From UBA5614 sp034678545 (lineage in GTDB: Bacteria; Cloacimonadota; Cloacimonadia; Cloacimonadales; Cloacimonadaceae), in the NCBI GenBank assembly GCA_034678545.1, contig JAXDBS010000028.1, forward strand, positions 1 through 56,803: DNA of 56,803 bases, written 5' to 3'. Under the pieces are notes generated by a model. It was given only the letters and a program-made list of their open reading frames with translations, searched no databases and was not told the DNA's origin. Each line of letters opens with the position of its first letter. Positions within the stretch are counted from its first letter, which is position 1. Shown in pieces: positions 1-8,892 of this stretch. The translations under genes and the position numbers were made by a program.

Positions 1-62
1 GGCAGAAAACGGGGCAGGGGGCGAAGCCCCATACAATAAGGGGCGGCGGGCGGGAATAGATA
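1..62. repeat. GC-rich dispersed repeat, copy 1
   Basis: This is the first of four copies of an intergenic repeat whose core reads GCGAAGCCCCATACAA, then a G-rich block, then GGGCGGGAATAGAT. Copy 2 lies at 180-243 and copies 3 and 4 near 50.5-50.65 kb. The copy is followed at about 83-97 by GCACAGGAACGACGG, which is nearly repeated after copy 3. No open frame or promoter is evident. The element may begin before the window. Confidence 0.7.
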
Positions 63-106
63 AAACAGCATGGGTTCCCTCCTGCACAGGAACGACGGTG
101 CCGTAA

Positions 107-127
107 GTACAGACGCCTCGTCTGTAC
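107..127. repeat. REP-like palindrome (AGACG..CGTCT)
   Basis: A 9-bp perfect inverted repeat with a 3-nt loop (GTACAGACG, CCT, CGTCTGTAC). It is preceded by GCCGTAA, exactly as in the related palindrome at 8770-8791. It has no T-tract, so it is read as a dispersed REP-like unit rather than a terminator. Confidence 0.6.
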
Positions 128-179
128 AAGCTGATCCGGCAGGCGGGGGCGTCCGTCGCTACGTCCCAAGAATAACCAC

Positions 180-243
180 GGCAGAAAACGGGGCAGGGGG
201 CGAAGCCCCATACAAAACAAAGGGTGGGCGGGTGGGAATAGAA
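180..243. repeat. GC-rich dispersed repeat, copy 2
   Basis: A direct repeat of the sequence at 1-62: the first 30 or so bases, from GGCAGAAAACGGGG onward, are identical, and the copy ends in GGTGGGAATAGA. It lies just downstream of the terminator of the large exported-protein gene. The rest of 1-334 holds no supportable gene. Confidence 0.7.
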
Positions 244-270
244 AAAAAAGCCCCCGCTCCAGGCGGGGGC
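242..270 (-). terminator. Rho-independent terminator of the 1583-aa protein gene
   Basis: On the minus strand an 8-bp GC stem (GCCCCCGC at 250-257 pairing with GCGGGGGC at 263-270) with a 5-nt loop is followed by eight T residues (A8 at 242-249 on the plus strand). It lies about 65 nt past the stop codon at 335. Confidence 0.85.
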
Positions 271-334
271 AATCAGCCAAGCTGTCTGTCCGCACCGGCA
301 GGTTGCTGCCGGCGGGGCAGGTTTGTTTATCACA

Positions 335-3300
335 TTATTTGTTCATTGAGGGCAGTCTGCGTTCGCTCCGGTTGGGCTGGGTGGCAGCCTCGTTTACGTA
401 TGCGGGGCGCAGCACCTGTCCGCCTCTGGCGGGCGGGGTGCCTGAGCCGGCCGTGACCTTGATGAATTCCTTCTCGATCAGGCCAGTCCAGTAGAACCCG
501 TTGTAAGCGCCGTCAACAGATCCGATGTACGTGAAGCCGGTATAGGGATCCGTCGAGTAATAGATGCCATACCAGTCTGCATGGTCGATGTAATCCCAAT
601 AGAAGATGAGTTCATCCACATCGGAGTAGACGACGGTCACATCAGGCACATCCAGCTCCGCCAGGATCTGGATGTTGTCGATGTACCAGTTGTTGATCTC
701 GTAGCTGTCTTCGCCGTGCGCGCGGAAGCGGATCTGGAATTCGTGCCCGGCCGCGTAGGAAGTGATATCAGCTTCATAAGATGTCCAGTCGAAATCGTCA
801 TCGAGAGACGATACTGTGCCCAGGGTGGTCCAGACGGATCCGTCCCAGACTTCCCAGCTCATCAGGTTTTCTGCTAATGTGCTGTAGTTATCCAGGTAGA
901 GGTCGAACTTCAGCTTCATGAAGGGCAGGTCGCTGCCGTCGAAGCGGAAGCTGGTCAGCGGGATGCTGTAATTCTGAACCGAAGGTGTCCAGCTGAAGGT
1001 TGCAGAAGGTATCGGATTACCTGTGCCTGAGGTGACAAACCAGTTGGTGGAGCCGGGTGTCCAGTTGTTGGTCAGGAAGGATCCGGAGGCCCAGTCTTCG
1101 GTGAAGGGCAGGTCAATGGGCGGGATCAGGGCGATCTCACCCTGCCAGACGTTGGACTCGACCGTGCCGCCTTCATACACGGCTTCGACGTAGTAATCAT
1201 AGACGCCCACGCCGGGGTTGTCATCGGTATAGGTCAAGCCACTGATCGGAGTCGGAGTGAGCAGGGCATAGCCGGCTCCGGCATCGCGGTAGACATTGTA
1301 GCCTTCCAGCAAGCGCTGGTTCGGATCTGGGACATCATTCGGGTCAACGCCGCGCCTCGAATAATCACTGTCGTTATTCCTGCGCTTATCACTGACCAAC
1401 GGGATGTTCGTCAGCTCAGCTGTTCTGGCTCCGCTGTCTGTCACAAATCCTCTGATGTTCCAGCTGTAGGTATAGGGAATTGTTTCCCACGGCTCTGAAC
1501 CCCATTGATAGATATTGCTCAGTCCATCCACAAAACCGCCGCCGCCGTTATCGCAGCCGGCCGGATATCCGGTTTGGGTGGAAACCTCGTAACCGATGTA
1601 CATGGCGACCGTCGTATCGATGGGAACAGGGTTGTAAAGAGCCACTTCATTCCAGGTATTGGGGGTTTCATTGCCCACCACCTGCGAGTAGATCTCCGTG
1701 TCGGGAGCCAGGACGGCGTCACTGCCGGTCCAGATCTTGATGGTGAACTCGGCGTCAGCCCGGGGGAAGAACTTGACCACTGTAATGTCCTGTCCGGCAT
1801 ACGGCACCAGCGAGGAAGACAGGAATTTGGCAGCCACCTTGAAGTGTGCGACACCGCCATTGCCATAACCGTAAGTGTTGTTACCGTTGTCGTAGTAGAT
1901 CCACGTACCGTTTGTATCGGCATAGGTGGGAAGCCAGTTCAGCACGATGTCTTCGTTGCCGACCACGCTGCCAGTAAGGTTGATTTGGTTATACATTATC
2001 TCAGGGGCAATGTCGAAGCGGCGGGTGGTGGAGTAGTATTCACCGTAAGCGTTGTAGGCATAGACGGTCCAGTAATAGGGCTGTCCGTGCAGGAGATTAT
2101 AGCTCATTTCCTCCACCGGATTGAACGAATCGGTATAGATGGGGTCCCAATACTCCTGTCCGTAAGGATCATCCGGATCCGTGGAAAGGAACACGCCGAA
2201 ATATTCGGGGATGCCCTGGTCGGGATCAACTTCCCAGGTCAGGTCGAACCCGGTCTTGGGCAGGTTAACGGCGTCTGCTTCCGGGAGAATCTGAGTCACC
2301 GCGGGAGCGACTTCCGGAACATAGATGGCGGGTCCCAGGATGTCGTCCAACAGCACCCAGGAAGAGTATATGGTTCCTGCTTCTTCATACCAGAAGTTAC
2401 TTATCGTGTTGAAGCTGAACCTGTAGACGCCCCAGGGCAGGGAGGAGATATCCAGCACTACCTGGCGGACGTCGTCGCTGAGCGAGTAATCGATGGTGTC
2501 GCCGATGGCGGTCCAGCCGGTATCGCCGTCTTCCTGGTAAGTGACCCACAGGATGCTGTTGCCTTCGCCAAAGGTGTTGTTCACGCCGCTGGTGAAGAAG
2601 CTCAGCACTTCCACCGAGCCGTCCAAAACCACTCGGGGCGTGATCAGCTGGCCGGCTGCATAGGTGCTGTCCTGGAAGATAATGGCGCTCTTGAGGTCGG
2701 CTATCACATAAGTCAGATTAGTCGTGACTTCCCAGGGAGTTCCCGTTTCGTCCATTTTCCAGAACCAGGGCGGGAAGGTGGCGCCTTCGAAGTCCTCGAC
2801 CAGGGCGTCGGTCGGGAAGCCCAGGCCGTCCAGGGCCACATCGTGGTCAGTCCTGTAGGCGTTGGTGATGCGCAGGGTGGCGGTCTTGGCACCGGCTGAG
2901 GTCGGTGTGAAGGAGACCGGGATGATCACCGATTCGCCTTCCTCAAGGGAATCCGGCAGGTTGACGGGATCGAAGCTGAACTCGCCGGGATTCGTGCCGA
3001 TGATGCTGATGTCAGCCGCCTGCACGACGATCGTGCCGGCGCCGGTATTGGTGACTGTAACGTCCACCGGGCCCTGGGTTTCGCCCACGACGGCAGAGCC
3101 GAAGCTGATGCTGGTGGGGGAATACTCGAAGATGGGCACGGTCGGGATCTCCATCAGGTCAATGTCCGCGAACCAGCCAGCATAGTTGACGGAGGTGTCG
3201 GACTTGAACTTGAAGGTCATGGCGCCGCCGTAGGAATTGAAGGCGGGGATGGTCAGTTGCCCATCGTAGGTGGCCATGACGGGAGCGGTGGTATCCGCGC

Positions 3301-5086
3301 CGGCGAAGACGAACAGGGTGTCCCAGCCGGCTTCCGTGTAGAAGGAATTGAAGCTGCACTGGATGCGGTAGCCGGTGGGCGGCGTAAAGGTAAGGTAAGT
3401 CCATTCGTTATTGCCGTAATTGGCATTGTAACCGCCGCTGTCCAGGAAAGCCCAGACATCGGTCGTGTTGGTCAGGGTCACGGCGGTGTCCACGCCTTGG
3501 ACCGCTACGCCGGTATAGCCGCCGCCGCTCAGGGCCACGTCATAGTCGGTGCGGTAAGCGCTGGTGATGCGCAGGGTGGCGGTCTTGGCGCCCAGGGTGG
3601 AGGCGTTCATGTACACCGGGAGTTGGAGGGATTCGAAGTTACCCAGCGTATCGGGCAGATTGGCGCTGTCAAAGCTGAACGAGGCAGCGTCAGTACCGAT
3701 GATGCTGATGTCGGTTGCATTCAGGACCAGTTCTCCGCCGCCTTCGTTGGTGATGGTGACGTATAAGGGTCCGACCGGAACGCCCAGCTCTCCGGGGCCA
3801 AAGTCAAGGGCTGTGGGATCATAGGCGAATACCGGGTCTTCCGGCACGGCGACTGCCGACAGGTTCAGGACAAAGTCAGTGTAGTAGGGAGTCGGCCATG
3901 TGTCTACGATCGCGTAATAGGTGCCCGCATCCAGCACAACATCAGCAAAGCTGCCGCCGGTGGAGCCGGAACCCTGGGCCAGAATGGCGGCAGGGGTTGC
4001 CACGCTGGGCTCGGTCGCCACAATGTGCACACCTGTCCAGGACCCTGACACGCTGCCGCTCAGATAGCTTTGAGCAGCCAGGGTGAATCTGCCTACGAAA
4101 TCATATCCGCCCAGGTAATAGTTGGACGGTGAGGCGGTTACCATGGTGTTGTCATAATCTTCGCCGTAATCAAAGGTGTTATCCGAATAATCCACCACCG
4201 GCAGGGTGAAATCATAGGGGTTGCCGCAGGTGGAACCGGCGGGACGCGTTACTCCCGTGCCGTAAACCGGAACCAGGGTGGTGGCGCGCGCCACATTATC
4301 GGTAATGGAGACGTTTATGCTGTCATATCCTACTGCCAGGGGATTGTAAACCACGTCAAAGGTTTCGTCGTTCCCTGTTGATATGGTGCAGGGCAGGGCT
4401 GGGACGTTGGCAAACGAGAAATCGCCCGTGGCACCTGAAATGGCGCTGATGATCAGGTCGGCGCCGCCCGTGTTGGTCATCGTGAATGTCTTGGAATAGG
4501 GTCCGGTGGTGATATCCACTTCACCGAAATTCCAGCTGGTTGGATCAAGCGACAATACCGGAGTGGGCGCTACATACTTCTCCGGACCCACAAAAGTATC
4601 GACATATAAATAGTACATGTTATCACTATAATAGTGAATTGCCAGGTACTTGGTGCCGACCGGCAGGTCAGTCTTGGTATATTGCTGCCAGGTTGTTGAC
4701 GCATTACTGATTTCATCGCTCCAAGTGAAAGAAGTAAGCTGGATATCAGTGGATGACCAGCCCACCTTGAATAATTCAGATCCATAATCATAACGGCGAT
4801 ACCAGAAACTGACAGTCTGGTCTCCTGAGGTTGTAACAACCTGCGGAGAGATCAGGTACTGGTTGTAGTCGTCATCAGAATTATAGGACGAAAACCTGAA
4901 TGACCTCGCTCCCTCATAGTAATATGTTGTCGAGTGGGTCATCGGGTTGGTGGGAGACGCACTACCATATGCCAGGCTCCAACCGGTGGCTGGACAGGTA
5001 GCACTTTCAAAGCCCTCGGTCAGAGGGGCGGCAAATATGCTTGCAAAGGCAAATAGCACTGCCATCATAATTAGTAATTTCTTCAT
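335..5086 (-). CDS. Large exported modular protein (MAM-like, ASPM/Hydin-type Ig and FN3 domains)
   Basis: 1583 residues. The start at 5086 is chosen because AGGAG precedes it by about 9 nt and it opens with a signal peptide (MKKLLIMMAVLFAFASIFA). Domains in order: a MAM/choice-of-anchor-J-like domain (about 25-170), an ASPM/Hydin-type Ig domain (LSLDPTSWNFG), a pre-peptidase-like beta domain, two more ASH-like domains, each repeating a stretch around ATLRITSAYRTDYDVAL, with a CUB-like domain (WDTLFVFAGADTT) between them, another MAM-like domain, an FN3 domain (LTWEVDPDQG), and a C-terminal MAM-like plus FN3 pair. It has no Por-type sorting domain: the end is a short polar tail after KVTAGSG. 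It shares its last 220 or so residues with the protein at 25917-28055. Probably a surface or secreted adhesion/binding protein; the ligand is unknown. Confidence 0.85.
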   Translation of the reverse strand: MKKLLIMMAVLFAFASIFAAPLTEGFESATCPATGWSLAYGSASPTNPMTHSTTYYYEGARSFRFSSYNSDDDYNQYLISPQVVTTSGDQTVSFWYRRYDYGSELFKVGWSSTDIQLTSFTWSDEISNASTTWQQYTKTDLPVGTKYLAIHYYSDNMYYLYVDTFVGPEKYVAPTPVLSLDPTSWNFGEVDITTGPYSKTFTMTNTGGADLIISAISGATGDFSFANVPALPCTISTGNDETFDVVYNPLAVGYDSINVSITDNVARATTLVPVYGTGVTRPAGSTCGNPYDFTLPVVDYSDNTFDYGEDYDNTMVTASPSNYYLGGYDFVGRFTLAAQSYLSGSVSGSWTGVHIVATEPSVATPAAILAQGSGSTGGSFADVVLDAGTYYAIVDTWPTPYYTDFVLNLSAVAVPEDPVFAYDPTALDFGPGELGVPVGPLYVTITNEGGGELVLNATDISIIGTDAASFSFDSANLPDTLGNFESLQLPVYMNASTLGAKTATLRITSAYRTDYDVALSGGGYTGVAVQGVDTAVTLTNTTDVWAFLDSGGYNANYGNNEWTYLTFTPPTGYRIQCSFNSFYTEAGWDTLFVFAGADTTAPVMATYDGQLTIPAFNSYGGAMTFKFKSDTSVNYAGWFADIDLMEIPTVPIFEYSPTSISFGSAVVGETQGPVDVTVTNTGAGTIVVQAADISIIGTNPGEFSFDPVNLPDSLEEGESVIIPVSFTPTSAGAKTATLRITNAYRTDHDVALDGLGFPTDALVEDFEGATFPPWFWKMDETGTPWEVTTNLTYVIADLKSAIIFQDSTYAAGQLITPRVVLDGSVEVLSFFTSGVNNTFGEGNSILWVTYQEDGDTGWTAIGDTIDYSLSDDVRQVVLDISSLPWGVYRFSFNTISNFWYEEAGTIYSSWVLLDDILGPAIYVPEVAPAVTQILPEADAVNLPKTGFDLTWEVDPDQGIPEYFGVFLSTDPDDPYGQEYWDPIYTDSFNPVEEMSYNLLHGQPYYWTVYAYNAYGEYYSTTRRFDIAPEIMYNQINLTGSVVGNEDIVLNWLPTYADTNGTWIYYDNGNNTYGYGNGGVAHFKVAAKFLSSSLVPYAGQDITVVKFFPRADAEFTIKIWTGSDAVLAPDTEIYSQVVGNETPNTWNEVALYNPVPIDTTVAMYIGYEVSTQTGYPAGCDNGGGGFVDGLSNIYQWGSEPWETIPYTYSWNIRGFVTDSGARTAELTNIPLVSDKRRNNDSDYSRRGVDPNDVPDPNQRLLEGYNVYRDAGAGYALLTPTPISGLTYTDDNPGVGVYDYYVEAVYEGGTVESNVWQGEIALIPPIDLPFTEDWASGSFLTNNWTPGSTNWFVTSGTGNPIPSATFSWTPSVQNYSIPLTSFRFDGSDLPFMKLKFDLYLDNYSTLAENLMSWEVWDGSVWTTLGTVSSLDDDFDWTSYEADITSYAAGHEFQIRFRAHGEDSYEINNWYIDNIQILAELDVPDVTVVYSDVDELIFYWDYIDHADWYGIYYSTDPYTGFTYIGSVDGAYNGFYWTGLIEKEFIKVTAGSGTPPARGGQVLRPAYVNEAATQPNRSERRLPSMNK

Positions 5087-5137
5087 AACAAAAAACTCCT
5101 TCTTAAGATGTTTTATGAAGATATTGCGCACTGGGTA

Positions 5138-5158
5138 TGCCCGCAACATTTGCGGGCA
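5138..5158. repeat. Perfect palindrome upstream of the 1583-aa protein gene
   Basis: TGCCCGCAA, CAT, TTGCGGGCA: a 9-bp stem with a 3-nt loop, 52 nt upstream of the start codon at 5086. It could be part of the leader or a dispersed palindrome. The remaining non-coding stretch 5159-5741 (about 580 nt) contains a weak hairpin followed by a T-run at 5539-5561 and no gene I can support. Confidence 0.5.
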
Positions 5159-5741
5159 CGACTGTTTTCGAAGCCAAAAGGATGCCGCGGAGCCTGACCC
5201 GGGGGTTGATCTCCGCCTTTGATTTTGAAAGACAAGTTATGTTTGTCAAAAAAATGGGGGGGATGGGCGCATCCCCTCTGTATATATAGGAATAGGATTG
5301 AATGGCAAAGCTGGCTCGGGCAGGCGCACCTGCACCCCGTGCGGCGGGGTTAAGGCAAAAACACTCATTCAGGGCAAATGGCATTGCATCTCCTGTCTCC
5401 CGGCCGGGCCGGAAGAGTTTCTTGCTGTCCGAATCAAACACGTAAAAACCACGGAAGCGCTGGCGGGGGGAAACGGGCGGATGGTTCAATCCCCCTTTTT
5501 ACACCTCTATGGCAAGGTATAAAATGCGGGAAAATATGTCAAGAACTTCTTGAGTTTTTTTGTCTGCGCCTGAGATGTGGCTGCAAAAAAAGCAGATATG
5601 GCCATAGCTGAACCCGGTTTCCGGCAGGGCTCGGACCGCGGTAAACAAAACCATCGACAAAATCTGGCCTTCCGGCTAATTGGGATACGTGAAACATTAA
5701 CGGCTGACTGGACCCATAACCTGACAAAAACCTGGAGGAAC

Positions 5742-6083
5742 ATGCCCCAACCCGTATTCAACGAAGAGGAAGCCCTGCAGAGAGCCGGCGACCGGGATTT
5801 CCTGAAGGAGCTGCTGGCCGAGTTTGCGGCGATGCCGGAGCTGGATCTGTCCCGGCTGGACGAGTTGGCCGTCCGGGAGGATTACGAGGGCATCTACCAG
5901 ATCTCGCATTCCATCAAGGGCGTGGCCGGCAACCTGGCCCTGACCGGCATCTACCTCAGCGCCATCAGCCTCAACGATATCCTCCGGCTGCGGCAGCCGG
6001 ACTTGCTGAAATCCTGCCTGGACCGGCTGAAGGAGGAAGTGGAGCGCTTCCTGGCCTTCCTGCCCCGCTATCTGGAAAGCTGA
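5742..6083 (+). CDS. Stand-alone Hpt (histidine phosphotransfer) domain protein
   Basis: 113 residues, almost exactly one Hpt domain. The phospho-acceptor motif SHSIKGVAGNL (His around residue 57) matches the family pattern HxLKGxxxNLG, and the surrounding sequence is predicted all-helical. A longer in-frame reading exists upstream, but ATG at 5742 has a GGAGG four nt before it and gives a normal Hpt length. Such proteins relay phosphate between a hybrid kinase receiver and a response regulator; no kinase or receiver gene is nearby. The 3' end overlaps the convergent flippase gene by 16 nt. Family assignment is firm; the partner is unknown. Confidence 0.85.
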   Translation: MPQPVFNEEEALQRAGDRDFLKELLAEFAAMPELDLSRLDELAVREDYEGIYQISHSIKGVAGNLALTGIYLSAISLNDILRLRQPDLLKSCLDRLKEEVERFLAFLPRYLES

Positions 6084-7531
6084 GGGCCGCCCCGGTCCGG
6101 TAAAGCCAGCAACCTCAAATCTGAGCGCAACCTGCCCCCGCAGAAAACGTCCGACAGCCAGAACAGGGCTGCCCACCCCAACAGGCAGACCGCCATCCCC
6201 CGCCCCATGCTCATCCCGGTCAGGCCCAGCGGCAGCAGGGCATACGGTACCGCCGGCACCAGGCTGAGCAGCGCCTTCGGCAGGACCGCCATGATCTTCA
6301 TCCCCACCAGCCGCAGGCAGATGATAAAAAAGGCGAGGTTGGTCACGGCGCTGGCTATGGCATAGGCTGTCACCGCCGCCGTGAAGGAATGCCGCAGGCC
6401 CAGCAGCAGGGCCATGCTCCTGGCCAGCAGGGAAGCCGCGTTCCAGCCCAGTTCCCATCCCGGCTTGCGTTTGAGGAAGGGGATCCCGCCCAGCGGATTG
6501 ACATACAGGCTGGTGCCGAACAGGATGAGCATGGCCGGCAGCAGGGGCAGGGCGTCGTCCCATTTTCCCCCAAAGAGCATTCCCACCCCCCAGGCGACAG
6601 CCCAGGTGTAAACGGCGGCCAGGGGCAGGCCCACCCATCCCGCCAGGCGCAGATAACGTCCGGCCAGGCCGGCGATGTCCCCGTCCCGGCGTCCGGCCAG
6701 CACGGGAAAGAACACCTGGTTCAGGGCTCCGGTAAAGAGGCTGACCGGCACCCCCACCAACTGCGAGGCGAAGAAATACAGGCCCATCCAGACCGGCTCG
6801 ACCAGCATCCCCAGGACCAAAATGGGGGCGTTGCCCGCCACCTGGTTGAGCAGGGTGACCATAGTGGCCTGGGTCACGAAGCCCCGGTATTTATGCAGAA
6901 CGGAGCGCAAAACCAAGCGCCTCCGCAGCGCGGAGCGGATGGCTTTCAGGTGCTGCCGTTGATTGATTCTCCAGAGCCAGGCCAGTTCCACCGCGTTGCC
7001 TATGAAAAAGGCGATCAGGTAAACCCAGACGGAGCGAACGAAATACAGGACCGGCAGGCTGAGGGCGGCATAAACGATGACGTTCCAGGTCTCCGCCAGG
7101 GCCAGCGGCCGGAACTGCAGCTGCCGGGAAGCCGCGCTGCGCACGGTTCGGCGCAGGATCTCCAAGGCCAGAAAAACGGAGGTGTAGAGCAGCATCCGGC
7201 CGAGCAGTTCGCTTCTGTAGAGCAGGCCCAGCAGCCCGGCCGCCAGGCTGAGCAGGACGATCCCCGCCCCCGAGGCCAGCAGCGCCATTTGCCACAGGGC
7301 CAGCAGGGCGGTGTGTCCGCTCCTCCGCTCAATGATCAGGTGAAAGTCCAGGCTGAGCAGGCTGAGGCCGGAAAACAGGCTCAGGATTAGGCAGTATTCG
7401 CGGAAGGCTCCCAGCTCCTCCTTGGAGAGCCAGAGCGCGACAAAGTAAAACAGGGCCAGGGTGATGGCGCGGCGCAGGACGGAGGTGGCCAGCGTCCAGC
7501 GGATGCCGCTGAGGATATGTCCCCTGTTCAT
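6068..7531 (-). CDS. Polysaccharide flippase / Wzx-like membrane protein (MOP superfamily)
   Basis: 487 residues, strongly hydrophobic, with about 12 predicted membrane segments and the organisation of Polysacc_synt/Wzx lipid-linked oligosaccharide flippases. A basic cytoplasmic loop near residues 195-215 divides the two halves. It begins 9 nt downstream of the ruvB stop, so it is probably co-transcribed with ruvB. No glycosyltransferase or polymerase neighbours are present to identify the substrate, which in this family is an undecaprenyl-linked glycan. A distant MATE-like exporter is the alternative, but the N-terminal region and length favour a flippase. Confidence 0.75.
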   Translation of the reverse strand: MNRGHILSGIRWTLATSVLRRAITLALFYFVALWLSKEELGAFREYCLILSLFSGLSLLSLDFHLIIERRSGHTALLALWQMALLASGAGIVLLSLAAGLLGLLYRSELLGRMLLYTSVFLALEILRRTVRSAASRQLQFRPLALAETWNVIVYAALSLPVLYFVRSVWVYLIAFFIGNAVELAWLWRINQRQHLKAIRSALRRRLVLRSVLHKYRGFVTQATMVTLLNQVAGNAPILVLGMLVEPVWMGLYFFASQLVGVPVSLFTGALNQVFFPVLAGRRDGDIAGLAGRYLRLAGWVGLPLAAVYTWAVAWGVGMLFGGKWDDALPLLPAMLILFGTSLYVNPLGGIPFLKRKPGWELGWNAASLLARSMALLLGLRHSFTAAVTAYAIASAVTNLAFFIICLRLVGMKIMAVLPKALLSLVPAVPYALLPLGLTGMSMGRGMAVCLLGWAALFWLSDVFCGGRLRSDLRLLALPDRGGPQLSR

Positions 7532-7540
7532 TTAAAGCTT

Positions 7541-8572
7541 TTAGGCTTCGGGCAGGTCAAACAGGCTGGCCTGCTGGGCTTCGACCTTCACGCCCAGATG
7601 TTTATACCCCTTGTAGGTAACCTTGCGCCCCTGCAGCGTGCGTTCCAGGAAGCCCTGCTGCACCAGGTAAGGCTCAAAGAGCTCCTCGATGGTGCCGGCG
7701 TCCTCGCCGATGGCGGCGGCCAGGGTCTTGATCCCGACCGGCCCGCCCCGGTAATTTTCTATGATGGTGAAGAGGATGCGCTTGTCCATTTCGTCCAGGC
7801 CGGCATGGTCCACCTGCAGCATTTCCAATGCCAGGCGGGCGATCTCGCCGGTGATGACGCCGTCGCCCTTGATCTGGGCATAATCCCTCACCCGGCGCAA
7901 AAGGCGGTTGGCGATGCGGGGCGTGCCGCGGCTGCGCAGGGCCAGTTCCTTCACGCCTTCCGGCTCGATGGGCATGTTCAGGATGCCGGAGCTGCGGATG
8001 ATGATCTTTTCGATCGAGTCCACGTCATAATAATCCAGCCGCAGGACGATCCCGAAGCGGTCGCGCAGGGGCGGGGTGAGCAGCCCGGCCCGGGTGGTGG
8101 CCCCGATCAGGGTGAAGGGCTCCAGGTCAATTTTAAGCGTGCGGGCGCCGGGGCCGCTGTCCAGGATGATCTCCATGCTGAAGTCCTCCATGGCGGGATA
8201 GATGTACTCCTCTATGACGTGGCTCATGCGGTGGATCTCGTCTATGAAGAGGACCTCGTGGCGCTGCAGGTTGGTCAGGATGCCCGCCAAATCGGATGGC
8301 TTTTCCAGCACGGGCCCGCTGCTGACCGTGATCTCCACGTTCAGTTCGCGGGCGATGATGCCGGCCAGCGTGGTCTTGCCCAGCCCGGGGGGGCCGTAGA
8401 AAAGCACGTGGTCCAGCGGTTCCTTGCGCAGTTTGGCGGCCTGGATGGAGATCTCCAGCAGCTGCTTGATCTGGTGCTGGCCGATAAACTCGGACAGGGT
8501 CTTGGGCCGCAGGGCGCGGTCAAATTCTACTTCGTCCGGCTGGGTGGCCGGGGTGTTGATTCTTTCTAACAT
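7541..8572 (-). CDS. ruvB: Holliday junction branch migration ATPase RuvB
   Basis: 343 residues, the standard RuvB length. Visible landmarks are Walker A GPPGLGKTT (about 52-60), Walker B FIDEIHR, the sensor-1 stretch IGATTRAG, the arginine-finger region PLRDRFG, and the C-terminal winged-helix DNA-binding domain with RTLQGRKVT. ATG at 8572 is chosen because it gives the conserved N-terminus and has AAAGG about 6 nt upstream; a longer in-frame start would add a low-complexity extension not seen in RuvB. RuvB drives branch migration together with RuvA and RuvC, but neither gene is adjacent. It is followed after 9 nt by the flippase gene. Confidence 0.97.
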   Translation of the reverse strand: MLERINTPATQPDEVEFDRALRPKTLSEFIGQHQIKQLLEISIQAAKLRKEPLDHVLFYGPPGLGKTTLAGIIARELNVEITVSSGPVLEKPSDLAGILTNLQRHEVLFIDEIHRMSHVIEEYIYPAMEDFSMEIILDSGPGARTLKIDLEPFTLIGATTRAGLLTPPLRDRFGIVLRLDYYDVDSIEKIIIRSSGILNMPIEPEGVKELALRSRGTPRIANRLLRRVRDYAQIKGDGVITGEIARLALEMLQVDHAGLDEMDKRILFTIIENYRGGPVGIKTLAAAIGEDAGTIEELFEPYLVQQGFLERTLQGRKVTYKGYKHLGVKVEAQQASLFDLPEA

Positions 8573-8761
8573 TATCAACCTTTCTTGCGCAATACTGCTC
8601 TGCCTCAGATTTTCCTCTGTCCTCCCGCCTCTCTTTTGGTGTGGGGCTGCACCCCCCCCCCTCAGGAAAACCTGAAGCTGGCGGTGCGGAAGACAAGTGT
8701 CATAATTCATTTATTTATCAAGCTGATTTTTTGTCTATCATAATTATTGGTTCCCGGGAAA

Positions 8762-8791
8762 GGCCGTAACTGCAGACGCCCCCGTCTGCAG
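8762..8791. repeat. REP-like palindrome (second copy)
   Basis: CTGCAGACG, CCCC, CGTCTGCAG forms a perfect 9-bp inverted repeat (8770-8791) preceded by GGCCGTAA. It matches the unit at 107-127, including the GCCGTAA lead and the AGACG/CGTCT core. It lies in the roughly 320-nt gap between ruvB and the next exported-protein gene, which also contains a run of ten C residues at 8652-8661 and no gene. Confidence 0.6.
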
Positions 8792-8831
8792 AATCCCTGC
8801 CGCGGGCGGGGCGAATGTGGTTGCGGCCCGC

Positions 8832-8865
8832 AAAAAAAAGGACGCCGCTTTGGGGAGCGGCGTCC
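8832..8865 (-). terminator. Rho-independent terminator of the 981-aa exported protein gene
   Basis: A 10-bp GC-rich stem (GGACGCCGCT at 8840-8849 with AGCGGCGTCC at 8856-8865, 6-nt loop) is followed on the minus strand by eight T residues, 27 nt after the stop codon at 8893. Confidence 0.9.
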
Positions 8866-8892
8866 TTGTATTACAGGTTATGCCTGGCAGGT

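Noticed and set aside
1505..2899. Long open frame (464 codons) on the plus strand inside the large exported-protein gene
   Set aside because: It is antisense to a well-supported gene with signal peptide and repeated domains; its composition is the mirror of that gene and it has no ribosome site.
5103..5489. 128-codon minus-strand open frame upstream of the 1583-aa protein
   Set aside because: It contains palindromic and low-complexity sequence, overlaps the leader of the real gene, and its translation resembles no protein.
8652..8661. Run of ten C residues as a possible phase-variation tract
   Set aside because: It lies upstream of ruvB outside any reading frame, and no promoter spacing role could be shown.
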